The notes: generated by a model not told the origin, from the letters alone. Numbered from the stretch's first letter, positions 11,569 to 26,811 are shown. The stretch: 64,000 bases of DNA from Psoroptes ovis (GCA_002943765.1 PQWQ01000003.1:1364001-1428000); one strand, 5' to 3'. Numbers and translations are program-made.

Positions 11569-13025
11569 TTAATATCGATTCCAATTCCGTCGTTGTACAT
11601 AACGTTGTTTATGTTGTTGTGGCCGTAAATCACTAACCATTAATCCAGGAAAATTTTTTGATGAATTTGGCGCATGTTGTTGATGTTGCTGATGATGATG
11701 ATGATTATGATGATGATGTTGTTGTTGTGGTTGTGGTTGTGAATGTTGAAAATTATGCTTGTGTTGTGGATTGTTATTGAATTGTTGATGATGCTGTGGT
11801 GATATTTGTGGCTGTAATCTGGATTGTTGTCGATATTGTTGCTGATTAGGATGTTGATTTGCCATATCACCCGGTGGTACAGCCATGAATCTTACACGTT
11901 GTTCACTATAACTGCCACTCATATTATCTGGGTATCCACCACCGCCGCCGCCAAAATTTGTTTTGCCAGCACCGCCACCCATACCACCAAGGCCACCGCC
12001 GTCACCACCACCACTACCTGGTCTCGGTTCACCTTTGGCTACGATTGTATGCACATTTTCAATGACTGGACGTACTTCTTGTACTACTTTTCGATATGGT
12101 TGAATGATTTCATGAACTTCTTGAATTACCGGACGAATAACTTCATGTTTGATGCGATGAGCTTCTTCTTGTGATCGGACAAATTCTACTTCTGGTGCTG
12201 GCAATGTTTGATGTTGCTGTTTGATTTTGACTGGCATCGATTGTGTACGGAATACAATCGAATATGGCTGTTTAGCATACATTGATTCAAATTCTAATTT
12301 GCCATTTTTATCTGGGAATGAAAATAAGCTGCCTTGTGGTATTTGTGTTATTTTTGAAACACCTTCCGAATTTTGATACATTCCAAAATTTGCTGAATGT
12401 TGTGACAAAGATGATTGTTCATCATAATTGGATGCTGATGCTTGTGCATCTTCACTTGGTTGCTGTTGTGATTGTTGTTGTTGTGGTAATAATTGATTGG
12501 CCTGATTTGCTAAACGATTATAAATATCATTCAAATGATTTTGTTCACTACTGGATAAAATTCGTTGCTGTTGTTGTGGTTGCAGTGATGATTGTTGTTG
12601 CGGTTGTTGTGTATCGATTGATTCAATTATCATCGATGATTGTTGCTGTTGTTGCTGATTATGGTGCAATTGTTGTTGTTGTTCAACTTGTTGTGTTGAT
12701 TGATCATTACTTAAAGCTTGCATTGGTTCATTTTGTTCATCGATCGTTGTTTCATATTTTTGTTCAATTGGTTCATTATTACTATTGATATGATTATTAT
12801 TATTTATCGTAATTAGATTATCAGATAAATAATATGCATGACTATTATTTATAATTAACAATAAGTAGCTTGATATTGCTACCATAAACAATTGATTCTA
12901 TTTTAGTGATCGTATGAATATGAATAAAATGAACAGCCAGAAAAAAATAGAAAAAATGTATTTTATTAAAATGAATCAAACTATTCTAAATCATATATTC
13001 AAATACTTACATGATTAAGCTTCAT
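11569..13025 (-). CDS. Secreted Gln/His-rich protein with RPVIQEV-type repeat, paralogue B (exons 13011..13025 and 11569..12897)
   Basis: The first exon encodes MKLNH. A 113-base intron (12898..13010; donor GTAAGT, acceptor AATAG) follows in phase 0, and exon 2 continues NQLFMVAISSYLLLIINNSHA, giving a signal peptide probably cut before YYLSDN. The product is about 447 residues. In order: a Gln-rich region with many Q runs; YAKQPYSIVFRTQSMPV, which echoes paralogue A; the conserved block RPVIQEVHEIIQPYRKV, VQEVRPVIENVHTIVA; a Gly-rich tract; and a long Gln/His/Asn/Pro-rich tail ending in a basic YVQRRNWNRY. The exon-intron design, domain order and the central block match the gene at 2928..3894 on the same strand, so the two are paralogues separated by 7.7 kb. 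The role is unknown; composition suggests an extracellular matrix, cuticle or secretion component. Confidence 0.85.
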
Positions 13026-16000
13026 TTTATGTATATTAGGTGTATATAAATATAAATGATTATACAAAATTCAAATTACTTGAAATGATACAAATATTTT
13101 GCAAATAAAAATACAAGATACAGCACACACACAAATCACACACTTGTGAACAATGTTGAATTGTGGATGTTTTTTTGGGTTTTATTGAATTGATTTTGAT
13201 TCGGTTATTGTTATCATTGGCACAACATTTCAAAGAAGAAAAGGGAATGAAAACTTTCAAATTTACAAAAACTAAAATGAATTTTATTATGAACGATTCA
13301 TCAATCATAAAACATTTATAATTGAAACCTTCGAATAGATATGCAATCGTATTTTGAATTGATTTTATTTTGTTTCGTTGTTGTTGAAACACCAACACGT
13401 ACAAATTGAATAAATATGCACGAGTTATGAAAAATTAATTTTCGAAAAAAAAAATGAAATTCAACACATTCAAAATGAAAATATGAAATGATTCAAACAA
13501 AATTAAAATGAAAATAAAAACAAAAAATTATATTTGATTTTAGAAAAAAATATTTTCTTCTTGTTTCAAATGAATGATCATCATCATCATCATCATCATA
13601 TAATATTTCTTTTATCCGGATCTATCCGAAAAAAACATACGCACACACATACACACACGCATATAATGGTAATAATGATTAAGATTAAGATGATGATGAA
13701 GAAAAGAAGACTTTCTGAAGATCCAAGAAAATATTTAAGAAAAAATTTCTTCATAAAATTTCTTACATCTATTTATATGTTTGTTTCGTTTTGTTTTTAC
13801 GATTTTCTCAATACGAAAAATCAAGAAATATATATCTTCGTCTTTATTTTTGACCACTCAAAAAAAAATATATTTCGGTTATGATGATGATGATGATGAT
13901 GATTCAAATAAATACAAAAACATGTGTGATTGTTTAAATATAAATTGTACAATTATTGCGAATACAACATTCAATATTACGAATTGAAATCCATTTTTTT
14001 CTATAATATGGAAACATATTGGATGGTCGCATCATAAGAGAAAAATTATCGTTGAGAAATATAAGAGAAGATCGGTAAATATTTAGTTTCTTCAAAGAGA
14101 ATAATTTGTTGTGTCACTTTCTTCAGTTGTATTATTATGATCATCATCATCATGAAAATATTTGAAATAATAACCGAATTTCAGTTTTTTTTTTTTGAAG
14201 AAGAAGAGAAACCTGCATTCAAAGTGATTTGAAATGAAATGAAATCAAATGAAATTGAAATGGTAAAGTCTTATCGTGAAGAGGTAGAAATGATGATGAT
14301 GATGATTTTGAAGAAGAAGATGAAGAAAAAATGATAATTTCATCAATTTTTATATTTTTAGGTATAATCATCATCATCATCATCGTGTTCAAAAGTGAGA
14401 GTCAAATCATCATGATGATGATGATAATGTGCGGTGGTGGTGGCCGCCATGATGTGGATAAAATACCCTTAAATAGTGTTGAATGTGCATATATTCTTAC
14501 GGTAAATATGCAAACATATTGTTGACCTAGTCAACAATATGACAAAAGAGTTTAGATTTTTTTCCACCATTCCATTCAAATTCAAAATATACATGAATAT
14601 GTTTTCGGTTTGAATGAATTCAAACAAATGAAAAAAATCTCTGGTATTGTTTTTTGTTTTGCCTCCATCTTGAAAAAAAAGGATAATAATAATAATAATA
14701 GCAATGACTAAGGTATTTTCTGGTTGAAATGAATGAATGAATGAATGAATAAATACATAAAGTAACTTGAAATAAATAAATACAAACATATAAAACCATT
14801 TATTCGAAAGCAAAATAAAGAAAAAAAATCGGTCAAATTTAGCTTCAATAGAATTGAATAATTGTAAATTGTGAGTCTGAACAATGATAATGGTAGATGA
14901 ATTATCAATTAAAGGCCGGTTATGTATGTTTAAGATGTAACAATAACATTATCATTGATTCGAATGTATCAATCAATCAATCAATATAAATGGTAACAAC
15001 ATTCCAATTGTTACAAATTGGATGAAATTATCATTATTATAATTACTAATCATTATTACTTATGATTTGATAAATGATTAATAAAATTTAAATTTTCAAT
15101 AATCAAATTGAATTTAAATTGAACTTTGATCCAATTCATGCACTCACACCAAAAGGTAATCAAAAAAGTTCAAATTTATAGCCTAACCTAGTCATAATCT
15201 AAATCGATCGATTTATTAATCGATTCAATTTCATTTAAATTAGATTCGTTTTTTTAAATTTCGATCGAATTTAAATTCAGATCTAATTTGGATTTGATAC
15301 GAAAAACAAAAAAAAATGTAATAAAATCATAATTATTTTTAATCCTTCAGGAAATTATTAATATTTTATCATTTATTATTTCATTATTTCATTAATTTAT
15401 TGATTTCAAGTTCTTCAAAGTACAATTAAATCAATGAATCATATCAAATAAATATGATTAAAGGTTGAATGACATTTTCAGTCAATTGGATTGGATTGAA
15501 AAATTAATCATCGAATATTTGATTTGATTTTATTAAAGTCACTTATTTATTTGATTTGATTTAATATTATTTGATTTATTTATTGTGTCTGTGTTTTTTT
15601 TCTCAGATTTGATTTAATGAAATTTATACCTTCATAATGATGATGATCATAAATAATAATTAAAACATTTTCGAACAGTTCAACGAGCTGAGAATAGTTT
15701 TAGGCTATTTTATGGGCAAAAAAATGAGAAAAAATTCATAGATTCGGCCAAAATAACCCGTTCAAGAAATGAAAATAATGATGATGATGATTGTGAACAA
15801 AAACAACAACAACAATTCACCTGTCTATTGAATCATTCATTAATCAATTTATTTTTCGGAAAAAAATAATAAGCAAAAATCAAATGAAATATTTGATTTA
15901 AAAAAAAAATTTCAAATAATGGAAATAATAGAAATGTATTCAATATTTTCGACATTTGTTTGTTGTATTGTGTTTGTAAAGCTATTCACCGCAAGGTAAA

Positions 16001-19000
16001 TGTCTGAATACATACACCTAAAAACATATACCAAAATATATTCATAACTTTACTCATATGTTCAGTTGTACAAATCAAAAAAAAAAAAAAAAAATGGATG
16101 CTAAATCGGGAATACATGTTGTTATTGTTGCTTGGTCATTATTATTATCATGATTATTATTATATTCATTCAATATACGAATTTAAATCAACTTGATTCA
16201 TTCATTCATTTGTTAATGTTTTCTATACATCAAACAATATAAAAATAATAATATTTCTCATAAAGCAAAATTGAAAAATAAAATCTTTCAATCTTGTATT
16301 TGGAAATATTTCTATGAAAATATTATGATAATATGAATTCATTCATTCATACAAAATGCATATAAATTTAGTCATTTTCCAATGAATGAATGAATAAATA
16401 TTGAAAAAAAATTATAAAAAACAATTGATAATGATGATTTAGATGTTGTTCTTGATGCTATTGCTGTAGGTATATTTGAAATGGTAGACGAAATAATCAT
16501 AATTATTATTCGGCAGCATCAAATATTAATATTTTTATCATTAAAACAATATGTTTGTGTGTGTGTGTATGAATGTATTTAAAACATTCATGTTGAAATA
16601 TGAATGAATTGGAATAGAATTGAATGGAAATAAAGTCTTATCTTAGTTTCAATGGTCAAAAATGAATAATATTTCAATCAAAAAATAAAATATGAAAAAA
16701 TTTGAATGGAAAATTTCTGAACAAACAAGCCATGAAATGAACAAAACAAATCAAAACATAAGAATGTCAATGGTAATGGTCAATACAATCTTTTTATTTA
16801 TTTATTATCTATGATCAATTAGTTGGTCAGTTGGTCAATCGTGCATCATCAGCATCATCATTGTTGTCTATTGATTATGATGTTGGTATTTGATGGAAAA
16901 TGATTAAAGCATTAATATTGTTGTTTTTTATAGAAAATAATTTCGAAATATTTGGAAATAATGAATAAATATATCATCATTTCGTTCTCAATTTTCGCAA
17001 AAAATATTTTAATCATGATTTGAAATTGAAAAATAAATAATTTAAATGATGATTATTATTAAAATTTAAAGCTTTTTACTGACAAAAGATCATGTCTAAA
17101 TTGTTTTATACTCTTTGATATTCATGTTCAAAAGAAAATGATGCAAATTTTGTGTCATAATCATAATTTATTATGAGAAATAACGAGCATAGTAATAACG
17201 AATAATTTAATAATTATAATTCTATAATTTTACGTTGATCAAATCTAAATAGATTTTTTAAAAAATTAAATTCAAATTAAATCATTATTGTTTTGGTTTC
17301 ATAATTTTTTTTCCAAAAATTTAAATTAATGAAATTAAAAATGAATTATGAAAAAGAGCTTCCTCGTTTTTGAATTTAAATTCACATTAAATTGTATTCT
17401 CATTATTATTATGATATATTTGTCTTATAAAATGAATGAAACAAAATAGGAATTTACACATCCAATTTCACCACTGATAATCATTCATAATCAAATTCAC
17501 GAATTTTTGTCATTTTAATTAATCATCTTCTTATTTAATTTTTTGAACAAAATTAAAAACGCACATTTATCATGACCATAATCATTATAATTATGCGTAT
17601 TATTATGTGATCACAATGCATGATTGATACAATCAGACACTCGGTACATCATCATCATTGTTTTGTTTTTTTTTCGCAAATTTTAATGGCAAACACTAGC
17701 GAATTACCAATTACGGATGAAATTAATTCTTTGATTAATTAATCATGCTGATAATTGTTATCATTATCCTCTTCGTTTTACCTTTCAAATCATTAATTAT
17801 TATCATCACAATTTCCTTCTCGCAACGTGAAACGATTAAATACTTCGGATGTAATCTGGTTTTCTTGGAATTTATGAAGCAAAAAAAGTAAAATATCAAC
17901 GATACAAAACTACTGGTACGAATCAGATATAAATATAAACACATGCACACCGGATATTTATATTAGTAAGAAATATCAGAAAAATATTAATATCGCCAAT
18001 TACGAATGCTCAATAATGTTCCGAATTCAAATCCAAATCCCAATCATAATGATTCAAATTTCGAATTTTGCTCCGAGATATTTTTCGGTTTTTAAACTTA
18101 AATTCATTTACTTCTCATCTACTCTGCTCAACAACATTAATCACAGACATATTTATGGATTAAAAAAAAATATTGGAAATATTTAGTCATACTGGTAATA
18201 ATTGTTCAAAAATAAACATTTATTTTTTCTTCCAAATGCAATGCAACGACATCGATTAAAATCGATAATGTTGATCATGATGATGATGGTGGGAACTGTT
18301 GTTGTTGTTATTCATTCATTCATTTATTTTGTATTTCTTATTTTCAAACATCCAAATACCGAAATTTAGAAGAAGAAATTATTTATAGAAAATCTATAAC
18401 GAACGATTTCGATTATTATTATCAGCAGTTTTGTAATCATAATCATCATCATTATTATTATTACAAGAAGTAACCATCATATTATTATCATCGTTCAGTT
18501 TCTATATGTGATTACATCCACACACAAACTACACACAAATGTTTACGAGGCTAGTTTACACTTGAATAAGGAAAGAAAAAAAACGGTTTTTAGAAAAAAA
18601 AAGGTAAAAATTATTTTCCATTTTACAAAATTATACGAACGAACGAAATTTCTGTTCCAAATTGCTTCAGGCTTCGAGCATTTAGCAGCATTTTAAAGCA
18701 CATCTCTGAGCATCTGAAAGCATCTTAAGCTCAAAGAAATCGTATATCAGTACGAGCGTAGAGTTTATTTTCTTCAATTTTTCTTCGCAAAATCAAAAAC
18801 AACAAATTGTCAAATCTTGTTTTTATTTCAACTATGATGATGATGATGTTCCATACAAAAATTATTATCATCATCATCATTATTTTCATCGTTTATGATG
18901 ATGGTAAGCAGCAAAAGCAAAAAAAAAATATGTAATTAAAAACACATGCGTTCAACAAAAATGATGCGGAACTGATGATGATGATATTTATTTCAAATCA

Positions 19001-22000
19001 AAATCAAAATAAATAAATAAACATGTATTTTAAATGATTTTTATATTTCTATAAAAATTATAAATTATTATGTTATAATATGCTTTTTTGGCTATGTTTT
19101 TGTTTTTCCCCCGAAAACATTTAGTAATTTCATCACGATCAATACCGTATTGTGGTGTTTGTCGGTTGGTTTGAAAAATATTTTGAACAGATTTTTGTGT
19201 GCGTTGAAACACGTTTTCTATTATTTCTTATATTTTTTTGGCCTAACAAAAACAAAAAATAAATCTTAAATAAATCAATTTAATCAATCGAATGGTTAAA
19301 TTAATGAATTTTTTGTCGAAATCGTTTCAATGTGGTAATAATATTGCCAATAATTATAATCTTTTTGTTGTTTTTGCCAATATGATTATTATTGTGGTGT
19401 GAAAGGAAAATGAATGATTATCAGATAATTGAATCGAAAATTTCAATCAATCTGTTAATCTGTTTCTCATGTAAATCGATGAATATCAAGGTATTTTCTC
19501 CGAAAATAGATGAAAATTTTCAATACAAATGTCGAGATACAAAAACAAAATCTATTAGCAAGTTTTTGTGATCGAAACATTAAATGATCAGCTCGATTAT
19601 TGACTGAAAATATTCAATAATGCTAATCGAGTGTGATTATGATCACATATGATTATGATTTTGATTCAAATGATCATTGATCAATCATTTAATGGTCGAT
19701 AAATATTTCGGATTCGTGTTTATCAGATGTATATTTGATCAAAAATGTGTGGATATTTTTGATTTTGTTGTTAACGATCTATCAATCAATCAAATTGTTA
19801 CATAAACTGTATTTGTTTTGATGATTTTCCGGTATAAAAATCATAACATTTATATTCATTCTTATATTCATTGACTGATATATGTTTACCATTATCTATT
19901 TACGGTAATAATATTGCAGTGATAATAACAACAATATCTTCGATAAGACCATTATAATAATTCTTTCAAGATTATCTTCATGATCATTTTGAAGACAATT
20001 TAAAAGATAATATCATCTTAATTTCTATTTTGAAGTCTACAACTATTAAATTTGGATGTCTGAATGGGCTTTTATTTTTGAAAAATCTATTTTTGATTGT
20101 TTTTTATTTCATTTTTTCTTGAATAATATTTCTTGAATAATTGTAATAATTGTTATATTTTTTTGAATTGTTTAATTAGTTTTTATAATTATTATTTATA
20201 TGATTATTATGTGATTATTTGTAAAAGATAATGAAAAATAATGACGAAATTTAGTTCATATCAGGTCTGTAATAAATGGTAATAAAATAAAAATAAAAAA
20301 TTAGATGAAATCAGTTAATCAGTTATTAATCTGGAAAATCTTTAAATTTGTAAATCGAAGAAAGAAAATACATTGAAATAATATGATGATGAAAACATTT
20401 TCGAAAAAATAAATCTTATCACTAAGATCAATTGTCTTGTGTATTGTATGCATTGCATTTTCAATTAAAAATCAACTTATTCAATATAAATATGTTTGTA
20501 CTTGGAATGATAATTATTTTGTAATCCGGAGGGAAATGTGTATCGATATTCATAAAAGATCGATACAATTTCCATTGAATAACATTTTTTCTTCCAGATT
20601 TTCCTCATAAAATCTAAAACAAATAATAAAATCTTTGAAATCATAAATCAATAATTGGATTTCCATTGGAAAAAAAGGGTCAATTGTTTTTTTATTTTGA
20701 TTATTATCATTATCAACACAGGAACGCAATCATATTTTTTTCTTCAGATTAATCCTTTTTCCATTCTTCCATATCTTTGTTCCTCTCTCCCATCGCCATC
20801 ACCACCAAAGACGTAAATATTTTTTTTTGCTTGAAATCAATGAATCAAGCAATCAAATAAATAAAATAAATATTTTGATCCAATTCACTGCAGCAAAAAA
20901 AAAAAAAAAAACAATTTGTAAACAATGAAATAATTAAACAAACAAAACTATAAGTACTTCGATAAACGATTGAATCATTAATTATTTACACTTTAATATT
21001 CATTCATTTCATTCAAGCAATCAAACACTATTATTCAACAGGTGTTATGCCATTTTTTCAAGTACTTTTTTTTTGCATTCAAATTTCGTTGACTATTCGC
21101 TATCGAATTTCATTAATAAATTATTTTTCTGGACTAAATTCACTAATCAATTTATTTTAAAGGAAAAACAATGAATGAACGGATTGAATAATTGATAAAA
21201 TCTCGAAATCCAGCAAAGCAAATAAAAACAAAGCGAATCAATCAATCATTCATTATTGTATCGAAATGATCGACCTACACAAAGCGTGCATACACATCTT
21301 CGAATGAATATACAATGAATACCTGTGTTTGTTTCTATGTGCTTCAAAGGTAAACATTTGTGTATACAAATAAATGAATGAATAAAAATCTAAGGCTATT
21401 CAATGATGCTACAAGAGAAAATGAATTTTATTTTCAAAAATTTTTTCCACTTTAAACTAAAATAAATTAAAATGAAATTAATTTTTATCTTATTTTAATT
21501 TCTCTCGAATTCATATCAACACAAGTTTATATTTGAAAATGAAAATATATGATGAATACACAAATATAAATAAAAAAATACGGAACTTATTATTAAAGCA
21601 AACATCTTTGCATAAATTTACAATTATAAATTATAGATAAAACGAGATATATATATATTTTTAATGATTATCAACAAGTTTTAGCTTGAATATATCAGTC
21701 GATGGATGGTCCGAAATGATATTTGTTTCAATCGGAATGAATCTTGAATGAATTTTTCAAAATTTTAAATAATTTGAAACCACGGTGTAACGTTTTGAAA
21801 TTTTAAATCAAGTTTTACAGCAAATCGTCTTCCTATGACGACAAAATACATCTGATAAAACACGATGTTAGACTTGTTTGTTTATTATCTTTAAAATTCA
21901 TTTCATCTTTATTCATGCAAATTTATCAATTTGTAAATCAATTAAATGCAAAGATACATTCAACTATGGTTCGAATTTCACAAAAATTTGTTGTTTGACA

Positions 22001-25000
22001 ATTTTCTTGCTTTGTTTGTTTGTTTGTTGATAATAATCAATGTGTTGTCTTCGGGGAAAATTTTCAAGTTTAATCATCAGTCAAACATTGAATTCTGTAC
22101 GGAACAGGGCGCACCATAACGAGCTCAAATCGCTTACGAAGCACGCATTTATGCCATCACAAATGCAAATTGTCTCAAATTTAAATGAATTGTTTCATTG
22201 TTTTAGATGTTTTATTTGAAATTGTTCAAAAATGAAATTATCTTGAAAATTAAATTTTCATTTCACCTCTTTTGAAAAAATTGATTATGATTAATTTTTG
22301 AATGATTTATCTTGAAATCATTTTTAATCTTTTTTTTTCCATTCAATTATATTCAATCATATTCAAACATGATACATTCGAATATGCATCCATTGCTGAG
22401 AATCGGAAATGAATAAATCGTTGAACTAGATCATTATGAAAATAATGCATGGAAATGTATCATGAAAAACGAATTCAAATTTGCAAAAATTTGCAAAAAG
22501 AAATCATTTTTCCTAAGGTTTTATTTCAGCCAAACATCGTTCAATTTGATTAATTTCAAAAATATATGAACGAAGAAATATCCATTTTTTTCACTTTGCA
22601 CTTTTTTGGCCCAATTTTTTTTCGGAACAAGTGCTAATCAATTTATTTTTTTTTTTTCATTGATTATTTTATACAATCAATCGACGATGGTCGATTGTAA
22701 TCGAGATTTAAATTGAAATGAAATTGAAGCAAATATGTATCAAACAAACAATTTTCAATTGTGTGTCTGTGTGTATCATTTTTCTCAAATTAATTGGATC
22801 ATTAATTTGAAAAAAAGGAAAAAAATTCAAATTTTAAATTTGAATTTGAATTCAAAAATTTCGAAAAAATTGGAGTATTATTGTCGATAATGGCCAGTGA
22901 TGACCAATGATGGCCAATAATGATGACCATCAGATCATTTAGAGTCGAAAAACTGCGAAATACTCATCATATCTGCTCACATTACAATGAGCAGTTGATT
23001 CAAAAAAATTTGTAAAATTTGATTCACGATTTTAAATGTTTAAATAATGATAAATGTGTAATAATGATAGAATGTATAAATTTACAATTTTACAAATTAC
23101 AAATTTTTTATATAAAATCAAATGATTGATGATTATTATACTATTTATTCGTCGTTTACAACAACATTAAAATGAAAATTATTGAATTACAACGATTCAA
23201 CGGTGATTGCTCGAGAACATTGCTCGTTGCGAGATGAATTAATGATGAATATCGAAAGGAAAAACAAGTTTGATCAAATATTTTCGATTTTTTGAATAAA
23301 ATTATTTGTACATTCATCTCTTGATTCAAAATATAGTTGCTAATGGGTTAAATGATTTCGTATTATAAACGATTTAGATGTTTTGAATCGAAAATTTTAT
23401 TTTTTCAACTCAGGAAATTTTTCATGTGCGATTTACAAAATATTTGCACGTGTTCATTCGACAAGAACTATCGATGAATGCTGATTGTGCGTGCTTGTGA
23501 ATGTGTGTACGCATAACCCTTTGCACTTTGAAAATTATTGCTGCTGCTGCTGCGAGGAATATTAAAAACGAAATGAAAATAATGATTTAAATCATTAAGC
23601 TAATCATTATTTATGCATTATTTTAAATTGCCATTCACATGTCAAATGTTTCACACATGTTTGGTGTACATGAATATACATGTGATAATAATTGAAATTT
23701 AAATATATTTTTGATTGACAATGTCAACGATGATAATGAGAAAACCTCAAAAACGGCAAATTGATACATGATGATTGATGATACCACATGAAAACAATAT
23801 GAGACAAACCACAAAATGTTAATCATAATAATTAAAATAAAAGCAATTTAATGATAATAATAATAATAATTATGATGATCAAATCAAATTGATGAACCCG
23901 AATATGATCGTCATCATTATTGTTAGTGTCAAATTCGACAAAGTTCAAATGATGATGATCATGTTTATACGAAAAAATATAATTATAATTATCGTTACAT
24001 AATGAAATATTATTGTCATCATCATTATCCATGATGATTTTCTGACCTTTTTCATTTGTTTACTCAGTTGCTCATTTTATCATGTCACTTCTTTTCGAAT
24101 GATTTAATGGACATGTGGTGATATTTAATATATTTATACAATATCTTAACATGTCATGTCAATGTGTTTTGTTATTGTTTCATTATTCGATTATCTAATT
24201 TCGTTTTCTTTAATTTTCATGATTGAAATCTATCAATTTTTTTCTCCCTATCCTCATATCCGATGTGTGTTTTCAATGAATGATGAATTATTGGTCGTCT
24301 ATTCATTGATTCACGTTGAATTAATCAATCATTCAATGCATTTTGATTGATTGATTCAATAATCAATCAGTGTGGTAAGATGAAATGAGAAAAAAGAATA
24401 TTAAATCCAATAATACAATCTCTGATATAAAGAAGATAAGTTTACGATTACATTAGCTCGTATGTCATTGACATTAACAAACAAACACTTTACTTTGTTT
24501 GTTTACTTCTTTTTTCTTTGATTGTAATGATATAATCGATCAAAAATCAATTATTGTTTGATTCATAACGACCACAACAATAGCAGCAATAACAATGACA
24601 AAGAATAGAAATTCTTTGACATTTTTTTTCATTTTTGAAATTCTTATGTACGGAAGTTTGCATCATAAATGATGATGATGATGGATTGATGATCAATCAT
24701 CTTTGAAAATAGCGAAATTCGTCCATCAAATTTTGCAATAAAGATCAAGCACCAAATGTGTTCTAAATTATGAAAGAAATTTTATTACAATTGACCAATA
24801 GATTAAATGATTGATTGATCAATAATCAAATTGTTTGATGTCATACAGATTGGATTTGATTTCATATTTTTTTTCTAATATTGCCTCTGAAATAATCACC
24901 ACATCAAACATTTATTGTTTTTTTATTGGATGTTGTATTGAATTATTTTTTTATTGGTCTTTCAACTTGAATCATCGCGATACACAAAATATTTCAAATA

Positions 25001-25539
25001 TTTCTATTTGAAAAACAAATCAATCAATCAATAGATTGCTGACTGATGTGTATATGAATAAAATTTAATGATATGCACATGTTAACATACAAGTAAATAT
25101 CATTACTTGAAGATAAAGTTAATTATTTTAAATGAAAGAAAAAACGTAAATAAAGATATCAATCATCAGACCATTGATGGTGATAATAATTACTAAAAAA
25201 AATATTAGTAACAATATTTTGATTGGTTAAAAGCATTTGAATTCTTTGTTATCAATTTTGTTTGTTTTGCTCGGCACACATTGTGTTCAGTAATTTTGGT
25301 TTTTTTTTTTTTTTGAAATTGCATTTATATGTGTGTGTATGATTTGATGATAAAATATTGAAAAAAATTATTAACGACGCATTCGTCGTTCAAATAAATC
25401 ATCAAATATAAATCAATCATCAATCAATCGTATTTCAATTTTTAGATCATTCAATAAAATTGTCTTTTGGTTCTTCTTTTTTTTTGTGGTGTCTTTCATT
25501 TTTCAATCGTAACTTGGTCAAATATAATCAATCAGAAAT
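13026..25539. other. 12.5-kb gene-free stretch with simple repeats
   Basis: I found no supported coding exon, tRNA or rRNA on either strand. It holds many microsatellites: (ATC)n near 13577-13599, CA-rich 13636-13661, (ATG)n near 13881-13903, (ATC)n near 14361-14380, (ATGA)n near 14729-14752, poly(A) at 16077-16095 and 20895-20911. Two patches stand out as less A+T-rich, at about 18660-18770 and 22060-22160. It may be intergenic, or hold long introns of genes whose exons are too short to recognise. Confidence 0.4.
25407..25414 (+). promoter_or_regulatory. TATA box candidate for cathepsin D
   Basis: TATAAATC lies 126 bases before the start codon at 25540, which would give a transcription start near 25440 and a leader of about 100 bases. 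The match is weak evidence in DNA this A+T-rich. Confidence 0.3.
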
Positions 25540-26811
25540 ATGAAATATTCATTGATTTTTTTCATTGTTTTAATGATCTCTGTGGTCATTACGACCTCGA
25601 TATCAACAAAACAATTATTTCGTATACCATTACAACGTACAAAAACATTAAGACAACATTTGCTTGAAGTTGGTACCAATTTAAAATGGGCTCTACTCGA
25701 TCATCAACATTATCATTTTGGTGTTGCAAAATATGGACCAGTACCGGAACCCTTATCGAATTATGCTGATGCACAATATTATGGTGAAATTGGTATCGGT
25801 ACACCTGAACAAAAATTTAAAGTTTGTTTCATTCATTTTCAAATAAGATTCAAAATTTACTAATTTCGATTATTGTAGGTAATATTCGATACTGGTAGTT
25901 CAAATTTATGGGTACCATCAAAAAAATGTAGCTTCACAAATATAGCATGTATGTTGCATAATAAATATGATAGCACTAAATCATCCACATACAAAGCAAA
26001 TGGTACATCATTCGAAATTCGTTATGGTACTGGCAGTATGTCAGGATTTTTAAGTACCGACAAAGTTACAATTGCTGATATTGCTGTTCAAGATCAAACA
26101 TTTGCTGAAGCTGTCAAAGAACCAGGAATTACTTTCGTTGCTGCTAAATTCGATGGCATACTCGGTTTAGGTTTCGAAACAATCAGTCAAGATCGAGTGC
26201 CGACTGTTTTTGGAAATATGGTCAAACAAGGTTTAGTAAAAGATCCGGTATTTTCATTCTATTTGAATCGCGATGTAAATGGTAAAGTTGGTGGTGAAAT
26301 TATATTTGGTGGTTCCGACCCAGCTCATTATGAGGGTGATTTCACATATGTACCTTTAAATAAAATTGGTTATTGGCAATTCAATATGTCATCGGTCAAC
26401 ATTGAAAACAAAAACAAAAGAATCGTTGGTCATCTTTGTGAATATGGTTGCCAAGCTATCGCTGATACTGGCACATCATTGATTGGTGGTCCAAGTGAAG
26501 AAGTTGATCATTTAAACAAAGCATTAGGCGCATTTGGACCGATCAAAGGAATCTATACATTTAATTGTAGTATTGTTGACACTTTACCTAATATTGTATT
26601 CAAAATTGGTGGCAAAGAATTTCCGCTAACACCAAACGAATATGTTATGAAATTCGAAACATTTGGACAAAAAGCTTGCATATCATCATTCATTGGTTTG
26701 CCACCGCAAATCGGCAATTTATGGATATTAGGCGATGTGTTCATCGGTTATTATTATACTGAATTTGATTATGGCAATCAACGTGTTGGTTTTGCCAAAA
26801 CTAAACTTTGA
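25540..26811 (+). CDS. cathD: Cathepsin D-like aspartic protease (exons 25540..25821 and 25879..26811)
   Basis: This is a pepsin-family (A1) endopeptidase, typically lysosomal or, in blood- and tissue-feeding arthropods, digestive. Two exons join in phase 0 across a 57-base intron (donor GTTTGT, acceptor TTGTAG) into 404 residues, the usual length. Residues 1-22 form a signal peptide, followed by a basic propeptide (RIPLQRTKTLRQHL). The intron falls just before VIFDTGSSNLWVP; catalytic Asp98 and Asp290 (IADTGTS) are both present, with flap Tyr143 (RYGTGS). Paired cysteines typical of cathepsin D (CSFTNIAC; CEYGC) and three NxS/T glycosylation sites (NGT, NMS, NCS) are seen. KYDSTKSSTYKANGTSF and AAKFDGILGLGF point to cathepsin D rather than pepsin or renin. 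Everything needed for activity is intact. It converges on the RNA-binding protein gene. Confidence 0.95.

Noticed and set aside
11824..12788. Open frames on the plus strand opposite the second secreted protein
   Set aside because: Their Val/Ile/Thr repeats are the antisense of Gln and Gly codon runs in a well-supported minus-strand exon.
21960..21990. GGTTCGAAT resembling a tRNA T-loop
   Set aside because: No matching acceptor, D or anticodon arms around it.
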